DNA from: Christensenella sp. UBA1224
Lineage (GTDB): Bacteria; Bacillota; Clostridia; Christensenellales; Aristaeellaceae
Length of the DNA: 20,062 nucleotides
Direction: 5' to 3'
NCBI GenBank assembly: GCA_002309235.1
Contig: DBXA01000151.1
Location: 47,957 to 68,018, forward strand
The notes beneath the pieces are model-generated. The model was given only the letters and a program-made list of their open reading frames with translations. It made no database searches and had not been told where the DNA came from. A program made the position numbers and the translations under genes. This document shows, piece after piece, positions 7,563-14,596 of the stretch (its first letter is position 1; every line of letters starts with the position of its first letter).

Positions 7563-8396
7563 ATGCTGTACCTGCTGCTCGCGATACTTTCCAGCTGTCT
7601 GATATCCATAGTCATGCGTCTGAGTGAAAGGCACGGCAAAAACCGGCTTTCCATGCTGCTGTTCAATTACATACTGTGCACGGCGCTTTCCGCATCGCTT
7701 GCCGGATTCGGGAGTGTTCCCAGGGAAGGCCTGGGCATCACGCTCGGCATGGGTACGATCAACGGCGTACTGTACCTCACATGCTTTATGCTGCTGCAAT
7801 GGAATATCGGCCGATCCGGCGTCGTTCTCGCCTCCACTTTTTCAAAGCTGGGTGTGATCGTTCCTACTCTCATGGCAGTGCTCGTATTCGGCGAGCAGCC
7901 CGGGATAGCCCAGATCACAGGCCTGGCACTGACAATAGCGGCTATACTTCTCATGAATTACACCAAACAGGATGCAGCGAAGATAAACGGTTTATGGGGT
8001 CTTGTGCTGCTGATGCTGCTGGGCGGCATGGCCGACGGAATGAGCAAGATATTCGAACGGACAGGGTATATTCAGCAGAGCGGTATCTTTCTGTTCGTTA
8101 CATTCACCGTTGCCCTCATACTGTGCGCCGCGCTCGCAGCCGCAAGGCACGAAAGGATCACAAGATACGATGTTCTGGACGGCATCCTGCTGGGTATACC
8201 CAACTATTTCAGCACGAGATTCCTTCTCCGCTCCCTCTCCGATGTCCCGGCTGTCATCGCATACCCATCCTTCAGCGTAGGCGTCATCGCGGCTGTCGCC
8301 GTCATCGGCGTGGCAGTATTCCGCGAAAGGTTCACCAAAACGCAGTGGATCGCCATGGCCGCCATCGCCGCTGCGCTTGTGCTGATGAACATCTGA
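7563..8396 (+). CDS. EamA/DMT-family small-molecule transporter
   Basis: This 277-residue protein is almost entirely hydrophobic, with ten predicted membrane helices separated by very short loops. The two five-helix halves are the arrangement of drug/metabolite transporters. Helix starts can be placed at about residues 1, 30, 59, 82, 116, 142, 172, 204, 219 and 257. Each half ends with a helix that resembles the EamA repeat end (ALTIAAILLMNY and AMAAIAAALVLMNI). Family members export amino acids, nucleotides or metabolites; the substrate here cannot be deduced. The start at 7563 is backed by GGAGG 6 nt upstream. The gene stands alone between a divergent fumC and an unrelated downstream gene, with no clear terminator after it. 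Confidence 0.88.
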   Translation: MLYLLLAILSSCLISIVMRLSERHGKNRLSMLLFNYILCTALSASLAGFGSVPREGLGITLGMGTINGVLYLTCFMLLQWNIGRSGVVLASTFSKLGVIVPTLMAVLVFGEQPGIAQITGLALTIAAILLMNYTKQDAAKINGLWGLVLLMLLGGMADGMSKIFERTGYIQQSGIFLFVTFTVALILCAALAAARHERITRYDVLDGILLGIPNYFSTRFLLRSLSDVPAVIAYPSFSVGVIAAVAVIGVAVFRERFTKTQWIAMAAIAAALVLMNI

Positions 8397-8528
8397 AAAA
8401 AGAAAATAACCAGCGGCCGCTTGTTCCCTCTGCCAGTTTTTATTATTACACTTATCAAGCACTACGCTTAACCTTATCTCTGTAGATGCATATCTGCTGC
8501 ATTTTTCCCCGATCATTAGGAGGTAATG

Positions 8529-9212
8529 ATGCCCATGAAAAGCGGATGGCAAAACGAGTATATAGCAAACACTGAAATAAAAGAGCTTGCAGCCCGCCTT
8601 GATCAGAATGATTATGATACCTGTGTTGAAGAGATAGAGCAGCTTGCAAAAAACAAGGATTGGTCAATCAGGCAGGAACTTGCAATCATTTTAAATGATC
8701 ACATCAATGATCACTCCATAGAAATACTGAAAAAGCTGGCATGTGATCACTCTTATATCGTACAGGTAGAAGCGATCGATACATTACAAAGTATAGCTGA
8801 TCCTGATGTAGAGAAGATTATACGTCAGTGCATGAATTCCTTTCATCCTCTTGTAAGGGGTTATGCCTACCGATATCTCTGTTTTAATTGCGATGATGAA
8901 AAAGAATTGATAAAGGAATTCAACACTATTGAGGAAAAGAATACATGGGCACGTATATTCCTATATATCGGAATGGCCCAGATCGGGGATTCCGACAAAC
9001 TTCTCAAGCTTACAAGAATGTACCGCAGATGCTATTATCTGAATCAATGTGCCATAGTGAACGGCCTGGCAGATATCTATAGTGATCTATCGAAAGCAAG
9101 CAGGACCGTCGTCAAGCAATTTGTTGCATTGCATTATGTTGAAGAACGTCCGCAATCTGTCGATTATGCATTCAATCAATTAGCAAGAAAATGCCGTATG
9201 CAAAAGAAATAG
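8529..9212 (+). CDS. HEAT-repeat protein of unknown function, AT-rich
   Basis: This protein of about 227 residues has no signal peptide or membrane segment and is built of amphipathic helix pairs. Units such as DWSIRQELAIILND, SYIVQVEAIDTLQSIADPDV and HPLVRGYAYRYLCFNCDDE match HEAT/PBS-type alpha-solenoid repeats. These usually bind other proteins or act as lyase or scaffold subunits. The C-terminal half is less regular and ends in a basic tail (RKCRMQKK). AGGAGG at 8518-8523 favours ATG 8529 (5-nt spacing); ATG 8526 is too close and ATG 8535 is possible. Codon use is clearly more AT-rich than in all neighbours (many AAT, ATA, GAT codons), suggesting a different history, perhaps horizontal gain. 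No partner gene is adjacent, so the function is unknown. Confidence 0.82.
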   Translation: MPMKSGWQNEYIANTEIKELAARLDQNDYDTCVEEIEQLAKNKDWSIRQELAIILNDHINDHSIEILKKLACDHSYIVQVEAIDTLQSIADPDVEKIIRQCMNSFHPLVRGYAYRYLCFNCDDEKELIKEFNTIEEKNTWARIFLYIGMAQIGDSDKLLKLTRMYRRCYYLNQCAIVNGLADIYSDLSKASRTVVKQFVALHYVEERPQSVDYAFNQLARKCRMQKK

Positions 9213-9234
9213 TACACTCTTATAAAAACTCGGT

Positions 9235-9262
9235 ATTCGGAATTGCGCAAAGATTCCCGAAT
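9235..9262. repeat. Imperfect inverted repeat after the HEAT-repeat gene
   Basis: ATTCGGAAT (9235-9243) and ATTCCCGAAT (9253-9262) form a 9-bp stem with one bulge and a 9-nt loop, 22 nt after the stop codon. No T-run follows, so it is at best a weak terminator or transcript-end structure for the plus-strand gene. Confidence 0.3.
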
Positions 9263-9350
9263 TACTCGTCTGGGATAATAAGCAGTATCAATTACAGTAC
9301 AATCAGAACAGCAAAGCAGCCAAACGAATCAGTTAAACTCGTATAGATTG

Positions 9351-9378
9351 AAAAGACCCGGCAGGTATCTGCCGGGTC
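9351..9378 (-). terminator. Rho-independent terminator of the 2-oxoacid oxidoreductase operon
   Basis: A perfect 10-bp GC-rich stem (GACCCGGCAG, 9355-9364 with 9369-9378) has a 4-nt loop. On the minus strand it is followed by TTTT (9354-9351). It lies 10 nt after the gamma-subunit stop codon and closes the four-gene operon. Confidence 0.92.
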
Positions 9379-9388
9379 CACTTTGACT

Positions 9389-9934
9389 TTATTCAAAAGC
9401 TTTTGCCGCTGTCATGCCCGCGGCGATAGCTGCGCGGTTGACCGGGATGAACTTCTCTTTGGAGGCACCCAGCTTGTGGCGCAGGGCCTCTACCAGCACA
9501 TCTTCCGTAAACATGCCGGTTGCGCCTATGAAAGCGCCGAGCATCGCCATATTGGCGGTACGGGCATTGCCGACTTCCTTCGCGATATCGTTGCAGGGTA
9601 CTGCGATGGCGCGGATATCCGAACGGGAGGGCTTTTCCTCGATCAGGGACGAATTGTACAGGAGCAGTCCTCCGGGCACCAGAGATCTTTCAAACAGCTT
9701 CATGGAGGGATAATTCATCGCGATGACAACGGTAGCTTCCTCAACCTTAGGCGAACCGACCGCCTCATCCGATATGACCACATGGCAGTTGGCGCTGCCG
9801 CCGCGCATTTCGGGGCCATAGGAAGGAAGCCACGATACTTCCTTTTCCATCAGCATGCCGGAGTACGCGAGCAATTGGCCGATCAGGAGCACGCCCTGTC
9901 CGCCGAAGCCGGCGATAATGAGTTGTTCCGTCAT
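9389..9934 (-). CDS. 2-oxoacid:ferredoxin oxidoreductase, gamma subunit
   Basis: This 181-residue cytoplasmic protein begins with the GFGGQGV loop (residues 9-15) that marks the gamma domain of pyruvate/ketoisovalerate/2-oxoglutarate:ferredoxin oxidoreductases. It is followed by SYGPEMRGGSANCHVVIS, also diagnostic. In the enzyme the gamma chain helps form the CoA-binding side of the complex. It is the last gene of the operon, its start only 2 nt beyond the beta-subunit stop codon, and its AAGGAGG site lies inside the end of the beta gene, so translation is probably coupled. KorC/VorC-type naming would both be acceptable; the substrate cannot be decided from this subunit. Confidence 0.93.
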   Translation of the reverse strand: MTEQLIIAGFGGQGVLLIGQLLAYSGMLMEKEVSWLPSYGPEMRGGSANCHVVISDEAVGSPKVEEATVVIAMNYPSMKLFERSLVPGGLLLYNSSLIEEKPSRSDIRAIAVPCNDIAKEVGNARTANMAMLGAFIGATGMFTEDVLVEALRHKLGASKEKFIPVNRAAIAAGMTAAKAFE

Positions 9935-9936
9935 GT

Positions 9937-10668
9937 TCAGACCTCCTTATATACGCCCAGCGGATAGTACGGTATCATGTTCTCTTCCAGCCATTTGAGC
10001 GCTTCCATAGGCGTCATGCCCCAGTTGGTGGAACACGTAGAGAGCACCTCTACCAGGGAGAAGCCCTTTCCCTCCACCTGGTTGCGGAAAGCCTTTTTGA
10101 TCGCTTTCCCGGCTGCTATGATGTGCTTGACATCGTGCACGGATACGCGTTCGATATAGGCAGGGCCCGTCAGTGAGGAGAGCATCTCGCTCACCCGGAT
10201 GGGGTTGCCGTTTCTCTCCACACTGCGGCCAAGAGGCGATGTCGTCGTCTTCTGGCCGATCAAAGATGTGGGAGCCATCTGACCGCCCGTCATGCCGTAG
10301 ATGGCATTGTTGACGAATATGACGGTGATGTTCTCTCCGCGGGCTGCCGCGTGTACGATCTCCGCCGCGCCGATAGAAGCCAGGTCTCCGTCACCCTGAT
10401 AGGTGAATACGATGTTTCCGGGGTTTGCACGCTTGGCACCGGTCGCTACGGCCGGGGCACGCCCGTGCGCGGCCTGCAGCATATCCACATTGAAATAGTT
10501 ATAGGCAAATACGGCGCAGCCTACCGGCGCGATGCCGATGGTATGGTCCGCTATGCCCAGCTCGTCGATCGCCTCCGCGACCAGCCGATGGATGATACCG
10601 TGTGTACAGCCGGGGCAGTAGGAAGCGAGCGGCAGTATCAGGGAATCCGGTTTCTTGTATTCCGCCAT
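9937..10668 (-). CDS. 2-oxoacid:ferredoxin oxidoreductase, beta (TPP-binding) subunit
   Basis: This 243-residue subunit carries the thiamine diphosphate site of the oxidoreductase that decarboxylates a 2-oxoacid, forms the acyl-CoA and reduces ferredoxin. The TPP motif is visible as GDG at residues 92-94 and NN at 120-121, the expected spacing. CPGC at 18-21 followed by H23 matches the N-terminal Cys-x-Gly-Cys-x-His block of the KorB/VorA-type beta chains. The short length and lack of an extra C-terminal ferredoxin domain fit the four-subunit class. It starts 1 nt after the alpha-subunit stop with GGAGGGG in the alpha-gene end, again indicating coupled translation. Confidence 0.94.
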   Translation of the reverse strand: MAEYKKPDSLILPLASYCPGCTHGIIHRLVAEAIDELGIADHTIGIAPVGCAVFAYNYFNVDMLQAAHGRAPAVATGAKRANPGNIVFTYQGDGDLASIGAAEIVHAAARGENITVIFVNNAIYGMTGGQMAPTSLIGQKTTTSPLGRSVERNGNPIRVSEMLSSLTGPAYIERVSVHDVKHIIAAGKAIKKAFRNQVEGKGFSLVEVLSTCSTNWGMTPMEALKWLEENMIPYYPLGVYKEV

Positions 10669-10669
10669 A

Positions 10670-11734
10670 TCACAGCCCCTCCTTTATCTTGAGGATACGG
10701 TCATAGATCTCGCTTACGCCCGGGATCATGCCGCCGGTGCGGCCGAAGAATTCCACGGGGCGGCATCCGTTCACAGCCAGGCGAACATCATCCACCATCT
10801 GGCCCAGGCTCATTTCGACAGTCAGGAATGCCTTGCAGCGCTGCGCAGCGGCGGCGATCTCCTTCTCCGGGAAAGGCCATACGGTGATCGGGCGGATCAG
10901 TCCGGCCTTTATGCCCTGCTCCCTCGCCTTGCGCACGGCCGTCAGCGCGATGCGCGCCGTCGTTCCGTAGGCGACTACTATGATATCGGCATCCTCTGCC
11001 ATTTCCTCCTTGGCCATGACCTCCCTTTCCTTCATGGCATCGTATTTGGCCTGAAGGTCCAGGTTATGCTGCTCGCAGCGGTCCGGTTCGATATAGAGAG
11101 AATTGATGATATTCCTCTCGCGGCCGCAGCCGGGGTGATACCCGGTGGCTGCCCAGGTTTTTTCCCCTAAATCATCCGGTTTTTTGTATTCCGGCATAGA
11201 AACCGGCTCCATCATCTGGCCGATGCAGCCATCCCCGAGTATCATGACGGGGTTGCGATAACGGTCCGCGCTGTCAAAGGCCTTCTGCGTCAGCTCTACT
11301 GCCTCCTGTATAGATGCGGGAGCATAGACGATCATACGGTAATCACCGTGCCCGCCGCCGCGCGTCGCCTGGTAATAATCCGACTGGGCCGGCTGTATGG
11401 ACCCGAGACCAGGACCGCCGCGCACCATGTTCACGATCACGCAGGGCAGTTCCGCGCCTACGATATAACTGATGCCCTCCTGCTTCAGGGATATCCCGGG
11501 GCTGGAAGAGGATGTCATGACGCGCGCCCCTGTGGAGGCCGCGCCGAACACCATATTGATAGCGGAAACTTCACTCTCCGCCTGCAGAAACGCACCGCCC
11601 ACTTCGGGAAGCCTTGCGCTCATGTATTCCGGGATCTCGTTCTGGGGCGTGATGGGATAGCCGAAGAAATACCGGCAGCCTGCCTGCACAGCCGCCTCGG
11701 CGATCGCCTCATTGCCTTTCATCATCTGTCTCAT
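10670..11734 (-). CDS. vorB: 2-oxoacid:ferredoxin oxidoreductase, alpha subunit (VorB-like)
   Basis: This 354-residue protein combines the pyrimidine-binding domain and the transketolase C-terminal-like domain of the alpha chain. Recognisable blocks are FFGYPITPQNEIPEYM near residue 23, the MTSSSSPGISLKQEG region, RGGPGLGSIQPAQSDYYQ in the middle, and RPITVWPFPEKEI in the C-terminal domain. Length and the sequence after the N-terminus resemble proteins annotated as 3-methyl-2-oxobutanoate:ferredoxin oxidoreductase VorB, suggesting branched-chain 2-oxoacids as substrates, although related enzymes accept others. The ATG overlaps the ferredoxin gene stop as ATGA. A start three codons later (MMKGNE) is also possible. 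The operon probably links amino-acid fermentation or anaplerotic 2-oxoacid synthesis to the ferredoxin pool. Confidence 0.9.
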   Translation of the reverse strand: MRQMMKGNEAIAEAAVQAGCRYFFGYPITPQNEIPEYMSARLPEVGGAFLQAESEVSAINMVFGAASTGARVMTSSSSPGISLKQEGISYIVGAELPCVIVNMVRGGPGLGSIQPAQSDYYQATRGGGHGDYRMIVYAPASIQEAVELTQKAFDSADRYRNPVMILGDGCIGQMMEPVSMPEYKKPDDLGEKTWAATGYHPGCGRERNIINSLYIEPDRCEQHNLDLQAKYDAMKEREVMAKEEMAEDADIIVVAYGTTARIALTAVRKAREQGIKAGLIRPITVWPFPEKEIAAAAQRCKAFLTVEMSLGQMVDDVRLAVNGCRPVEFFGRTGGMIPGVSEIYDRILKIKEGL

Positions 11735-11940
11735 TTTTCGTCCACCACCTCTATCGCGCAGTCAGGGCACATGCGGTAGCAGAAGCCGCAGCCGATACAC
11801 TTTTCGATATCGGTGCACTCCGCCACAGGGTAGCCCTTTGCGTTGAGCTTGTTCGACAGCGCGAGGATCTGCTTGGGACACGCGCTGACGCACAGGCCGC
11901 AGCCCTTGCAAAGCTGCGAATTGAATTTCACCTTTGCCAT
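11731..11940 (-). CDS. Dicluster 4Fe-4S ferredoxin, delta subunit of 2-oxoacid oxidoreductase
   Basis: This 69-residue protein has two CxxCxxCxxxC clusters, with cysteines at 11, 14, 17, 21 and 48, 51, 54, 58, each followed by proline. This is the classical bacterial 2[4Fe-4S] fold. In this operon position it is the delta subunit that takes electrons from the TPP site. The open frame runs 20 codons further upstream, but ATG 11940 has AGGGAG 8 nt ahead and gives a protein of normal size with the first cysteine near the N-terminus; the extension is not ferredoxin-like. The gene is first in the operon, and its stop overlaps the alpha-subunit start by four bases (ATGA). Confidence 0.93.
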   Translation of the reverse strand: MAKVKFNSQLCKGCGLCVSACPKQILALSNKLNAKGYPVAECTDIEKCIGCGFCYRMCPDCAIEVVDEK

Positions 11941-11953
11941 GTTGCCCACTCCC

Positions 11954-11972
11954 TTTATCCGAAATGGATAAA
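11954..11972 (-). promoter_or_regulatory. Small hairpin abutting the ferredoxin gene ribosome binding site
   Basis: TTTATCC and GGATAAA (11966-11972 and 11954-11960) form a 7-bp stem with a 5-nt loop. The 3' arm runs directly into the AGGGAG ribosome binding site. It could modulate translation of the operon's first gene, or stabilise its transcript end. Confidence 0.35.
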
Positions 11973-12028
11973 ATAGTCGATCACGAACCTTCTGCACCAC
12001 CCTTGTAAGCGGCGGAAGGATTTGTATT

Positions 12029-12034
12029 ATTATA
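12029..12034 (-). promoter_or_regulatory. Candidate -10 element for the 2-oxoacid oxidoreductase operon
   Basis: A perfect TATAAT occurs on the minus strand at 12034-12029, about 90 nt ahead of the ferredoxin start codon. No convincing TTGACA-like box is present 16-18 bp upstream, nor a TGn extension, so an activator may be needed or the call is wrong. Confidence 0.4.
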
Positions 12035-12135
12035 ATGCCGGAGTGTTAAGGATGAATATCATTGAGAAACAGAAATACAGACGAAAATCCGGGATCTTAT
12101 ACACTGCACGATAAGGAGATTTTTTCTTCACACCG

Positions 12136-12369
12136 TTAGGTGTCAGATCAAAATTATTCACCTAAGCTGTATATATAGATATTCAGGATCAGACAAACCA
12201 TCGTTACACTTCCGAAGCCAACAGGACACAAGGATCCGTCCTGCTGACTTCGAGAAGAACCGCAGTAACCGTATGGCCCAAAGGAACCATCGGGAAGCAG
12301 CGGTTTAGACAAACAGCCCTGAAAGCAGCTTATGCCTGTCAGAAATTTTTCTGTACCCATATAGACAGG
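12136..12369 (-). other. Intergenic stretch with serial inverted repeats; possible structured RNA
   Basis: The 450-bp gap between the ferredoxin gene and the sialidase-like gene has no supported coding region. Within it lie consecutive inverted repeats: CCTGTC/GACAGG (12335-12340, 12364-12369) enclosing CAGAAA/TTTCTG (12340-12353); AACCGC/GCGGTT (12258-12263, 12300-12305) enclosing ATGG/CCAT; a long stem at 12213-12227 with 12238-12252; and TTAGGTG/CACCTAA (12136-12142, 12159-12165). The long stem pairs over all 15 positions only in minus-strand RNA, where two positions are U-G and G-U. A 68-codon open frame (12360-12154) overlaps this area but lacks a ribosome binding site. It matches no riboswitch class I recognise. 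It could be a small RNA, the 3' end of the cluster transcript, or leader structure. Confidence 0.35.
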
Positions 12370-12391
12370 TGAAAAAGAAATTCTGCTTCGG

Positions 12392-13504
12392 TTACAGCCG
12401 CATCTTCACGATATCCGTCCGGCAGAGCGGGCTTCCCTCAGCGGGGCCGCCGGCACAGTAGGACAGGAGCATATATCCATCCTCTGTGAAGAATATCGCC
12501 GGGTAACAGTAGCCATGATCCTCCTCCGAAGCAATGTAGTCGATATCGGACCATGTAATGCCCTCATCCCTGCTTTCGGCATGTGCAAGCGGCGTCCTTC
12601 CCCATGAAACGCCGGAAAGCTTGCGGCCGTTGTATACGGGGACCGGGTTCCATATGGCGTGCAGGAAGCCCGTATGCGGATCCCGTGCGATCTTCATAGG
12701 GCTGTTGGGAGAGGTAAAGCGCGTAGGCTGTGCCTCGGTCCAGTGTTCCCCGTCATCCATGGAATAAAAACCGTACTGGAACATCATATCCGTCCTGGCA
12801 TAGCCCCAGAGTGTCCCGTTGGCGAGCTCTATGATGCCCGGTTCCTGAAGGCCGGTCCTGGTCCCGGTAAAGGGCGGGTAAATCCTGTCGTCGCTTTCCC
12901 GCCAGGTGAAGCCGTCATCATCCGAAAGGAGGAAGAGATCCGCCGCCCTGCCGTCAAAATACCTGCCGGACGAAGCCGAATAGCCGCCTGCGTGCAGCGC
13001 CAGCGGCAATATGATCCGCCCGCTTGAAAGCCTTACGGCGCGGTCGTTGTTAATGATATAATAGCCGGGCCTATCCTTCATGGTGCACTCAGTATGGCTT
13101 TGAAATGTCTTTCCCTCGTCATATGAGCGGGCAAGCAGTATCCGGTTGATCTCAGGTGTCTCCTTGGCGAGATAAAATACGCCCAAGGCGTCATCCCGCA
13201 TGCGCATGAGGGATACGCTCATGATATTGGCAACTCCACGGGAAGCCGCCGTCATCAGCACCTGTGCATCGCTCCAGGTTTCTCCTTCGTCGTACGAGCG
13301 AACGCATACCAGGTCGCACGGCGCGTCATCCTCACCGCTCGAGACAAAGCGGCTGTACACAAACAGGATGCCTCCATCCCGAAGGCGCAAAAACGCGCCT
13401 TCGCTGTGCCTTGTATAGACTCCATCCGGTATAAAGGCTGCCGTTAGTTTCTTTTCCATACGTTTCGCTTGTCCCGTCTCCGCAGGACCGCCCCTCCCCT
13501 CCAT
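12392..13504 (-). CDS. Sialidase-like Asp-box beta-propeller protein, probably intracellular
   Basis: This 370-residue protein contains five Asp boxes (S-x-D-x-G-x-T-W type) beginning at residues 70, 127, 194, 248 and 311, spaced as in a six-bladed sialidase/neuraminidase propeller. A conserved-looking QEPGIIELANGTLWGYARTD segment lies at 220-239. There is no signal peptide or membrane helix, so unlike typical sialidases it is predicted to stay in the cytoplasm. Members of this superfamily include exo-alpha-sialidases and many uncharacterised glycan-active or non-catalytic proteins. The arginine triad of GH33 cannot be assigned confidently. It is the last gene of the cluster, 3 nt behind the transglutaminase gene. 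Neither start has a good ribosome site: ATG 13504 is 3 nt from the previous stop and may be coupled, while ATG 13459 (MEKKLTAAF) would give 355 residues and a more family-like N-terminus. Confidence 0.82.
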   Translation of the reverse strand: MEGRGGPAETGQAKRMEKKLTAAFIPDGVYTRHSEGAFLRLRDGGILFVYSRFVSSGEDDAPCDLVCVRSYDEGETWSDAQVLMTAASRGVANIMSVSLMRMRDDALGVFYLAKETPEINRILLARSYDEGKTFQSHTECTMKDRPGYYIINNDRAVRLSSGRIILPLALHAGGYSASSGRYFDGRAADLFLLSDDDGFTWRESDDRIYPPFTGTRTGLQEPGIIELANGTLWGYARTDMMFQYGFYSMDDGEHWTEAQPTRFTSPNSPMKIARDPHTGFLHAIWNPVPVYNGRKLSGVSWGRTPLAHAESRDEGITWSDIDYIASEEDHGYCYPAIFFTEDGYMLLSYCAGGPAEGSPLCRTDIVKMRL

Positions 13505-13507
13505 GTA

Positions 13508-14596
13508 TCATTTTTCGTATTTCAATCCGTGCACACCCAGGCCGTCCTCATAATAAATGGTCTTGCTTTCTTCATCCAATGAGACAAAAACCGAGTCCAG
13601 AAAGCATGCAAACTTTTCGCTGTCCGCCGGCAGCTCCGTCTGTGAAAAATTCAGCCAGAATCCCGGCACCATCGCCGCCGTAAGGTCATCGGTGGGAACG
13701 CCATAGGCATTCCGTGCCCTTTCGGAATTCATGAAATACGTCAGGTTCAGCGGTTCGCCCTCTTCATGCAGAGCCCATGTAGGATCGATATGATACCCTT
13801 CCCCATCCAGGATCACATAGGTCCAGGCGTGCTGTATCCCGTTGAAGCACCCTATGCTCAGGGCATCAACGCCCGCCTGGAGTAAAAGATAGACATATAC
13901 GCCGCTGAGATTCTCACAAATACCCAGTCTGTGCATGAAGGTAGAGTAGGTAAAACCTTCATGATCGAAAGTATCATATTCATATGTATACGTGGATTCC
14001 ATGTAGGCATACAGTTTCAGGCACTTTTCGAAATCGGTATCATCGTCTTCCAGCACGCTGTTCAGGATCTCTTCGACCAGTGTCTCAAATCCGGCCTGCC
14101 TTTCGACAAATTCTTCCGCCGGGATGTCGTAGCAGATCCTGCCTGTTCCGTTTTCAAAGGATTCCGAACCGCTGCTGCCCTCTTTGCTGACCACCATGCA
14201 GGCTGCGGGAAACATGTGGGCAAGGGTTACGCTGTCCATGCACCAGTCATATGTTTCCCTGTCGGCACATTCAAATGTATCCCTGCCCTCCCTGAGCGCG
14301 TCACACAGGTTATACAGGGAATCCATCCGCTCTTCCGTATAAAACCGTGAAAGGATCCCGGAATGCAGATGAGGGTTGAATGAATACGTGCCAAAGACAA
14401 ACTCTCCGGGATACGAAGAAGACCGACCGCTGCCATCCTGTGACCCTTCTTCCTTACCGCTTCCGATCGTTTCCGCGGAAGAGACAACGGGCTCTTCTCT
14501 TGAACCGGCAGCCGGGTCATCAGCTGCCGCTCCGCAGGCGGAAAACAGAAGGACGATGACCAACACCATACTCACAGTTGTCTGCCTGATCTTCAT
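13508..14596 (-). CDS. Transglutaminase-like lipoprotein
   Basis: This 362-residue protein has a lipoprotein signal ending in LLFSAC (lipid-modified Cys21). A low-complexity Ser/Gly/Glu-rich linker follows (about 22-62), so the rest is held outside the membrane. The C-terminal half contains a transglutaminase-like (papain-fold) core: Cys227 in RLGICENLSG, His256 in IQHAWTYV and Asp271 in YHIDPTWA, with the expected order and spacing. Bacterial relatives act as cysteine proteases, cross-linkers or peptidases, and many are uncharacterised. Its start overlaps the stop of the upstream carbohydrate-binding gene (ATGA), with AGGAAG 7 nt ahead, so the two are translationally coupled and probably work together on the cell surface. 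The substrate is unknown. Confidence 0.85.
   Translation of the reverse strand: MKIRQTTVSMVLVIVLLFSACGAAADDPAAGSREEPVVSSAETIGSGKEEGSQDGSGRSSSYPGEFVFGTYSFNPHLHSGILSRFYTEERMDSLYNLCDALREGRDTFECADRETYDWCMDSVTLAHMFPAACMVVSKEGSSGSESFENGTGRICYDIPAEEFVERQAGFETLVEEILNSVLEDDDTDFEKCLKLYAYMESTYTYEYDTFDHEGFTYSTFMHRLGICENLSGVYVYLLLQAGVDALSIGCFNGIQHAWTYVILDGEGYHIDPTWALHEEGEPLNLTYFMNSERARNAYGVPTDDLTAAMVPGFWLNFSQTELPADSEKFACFLDSVFVSLDEESKTIYYEDGLGVHGLKYEK

Noticed and set aside
8397..8528. Gap between the EamA transporter and the HEAT gene
   Set aside because: The perfect 10-bp palindrome AGCGGCCGCT leaves no loop, and the TTGTTC/TTATTA pair at 8421-8448 is a poor promoter. Nothing there could be supported as a feature.
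12154..12360. 68-codon minus-strand frame in the intergenic gap
   Set aside because: No ribosome binding site, no recognisable family, and it overlaps strong inverted repeats. Kept only as a low-interest note.
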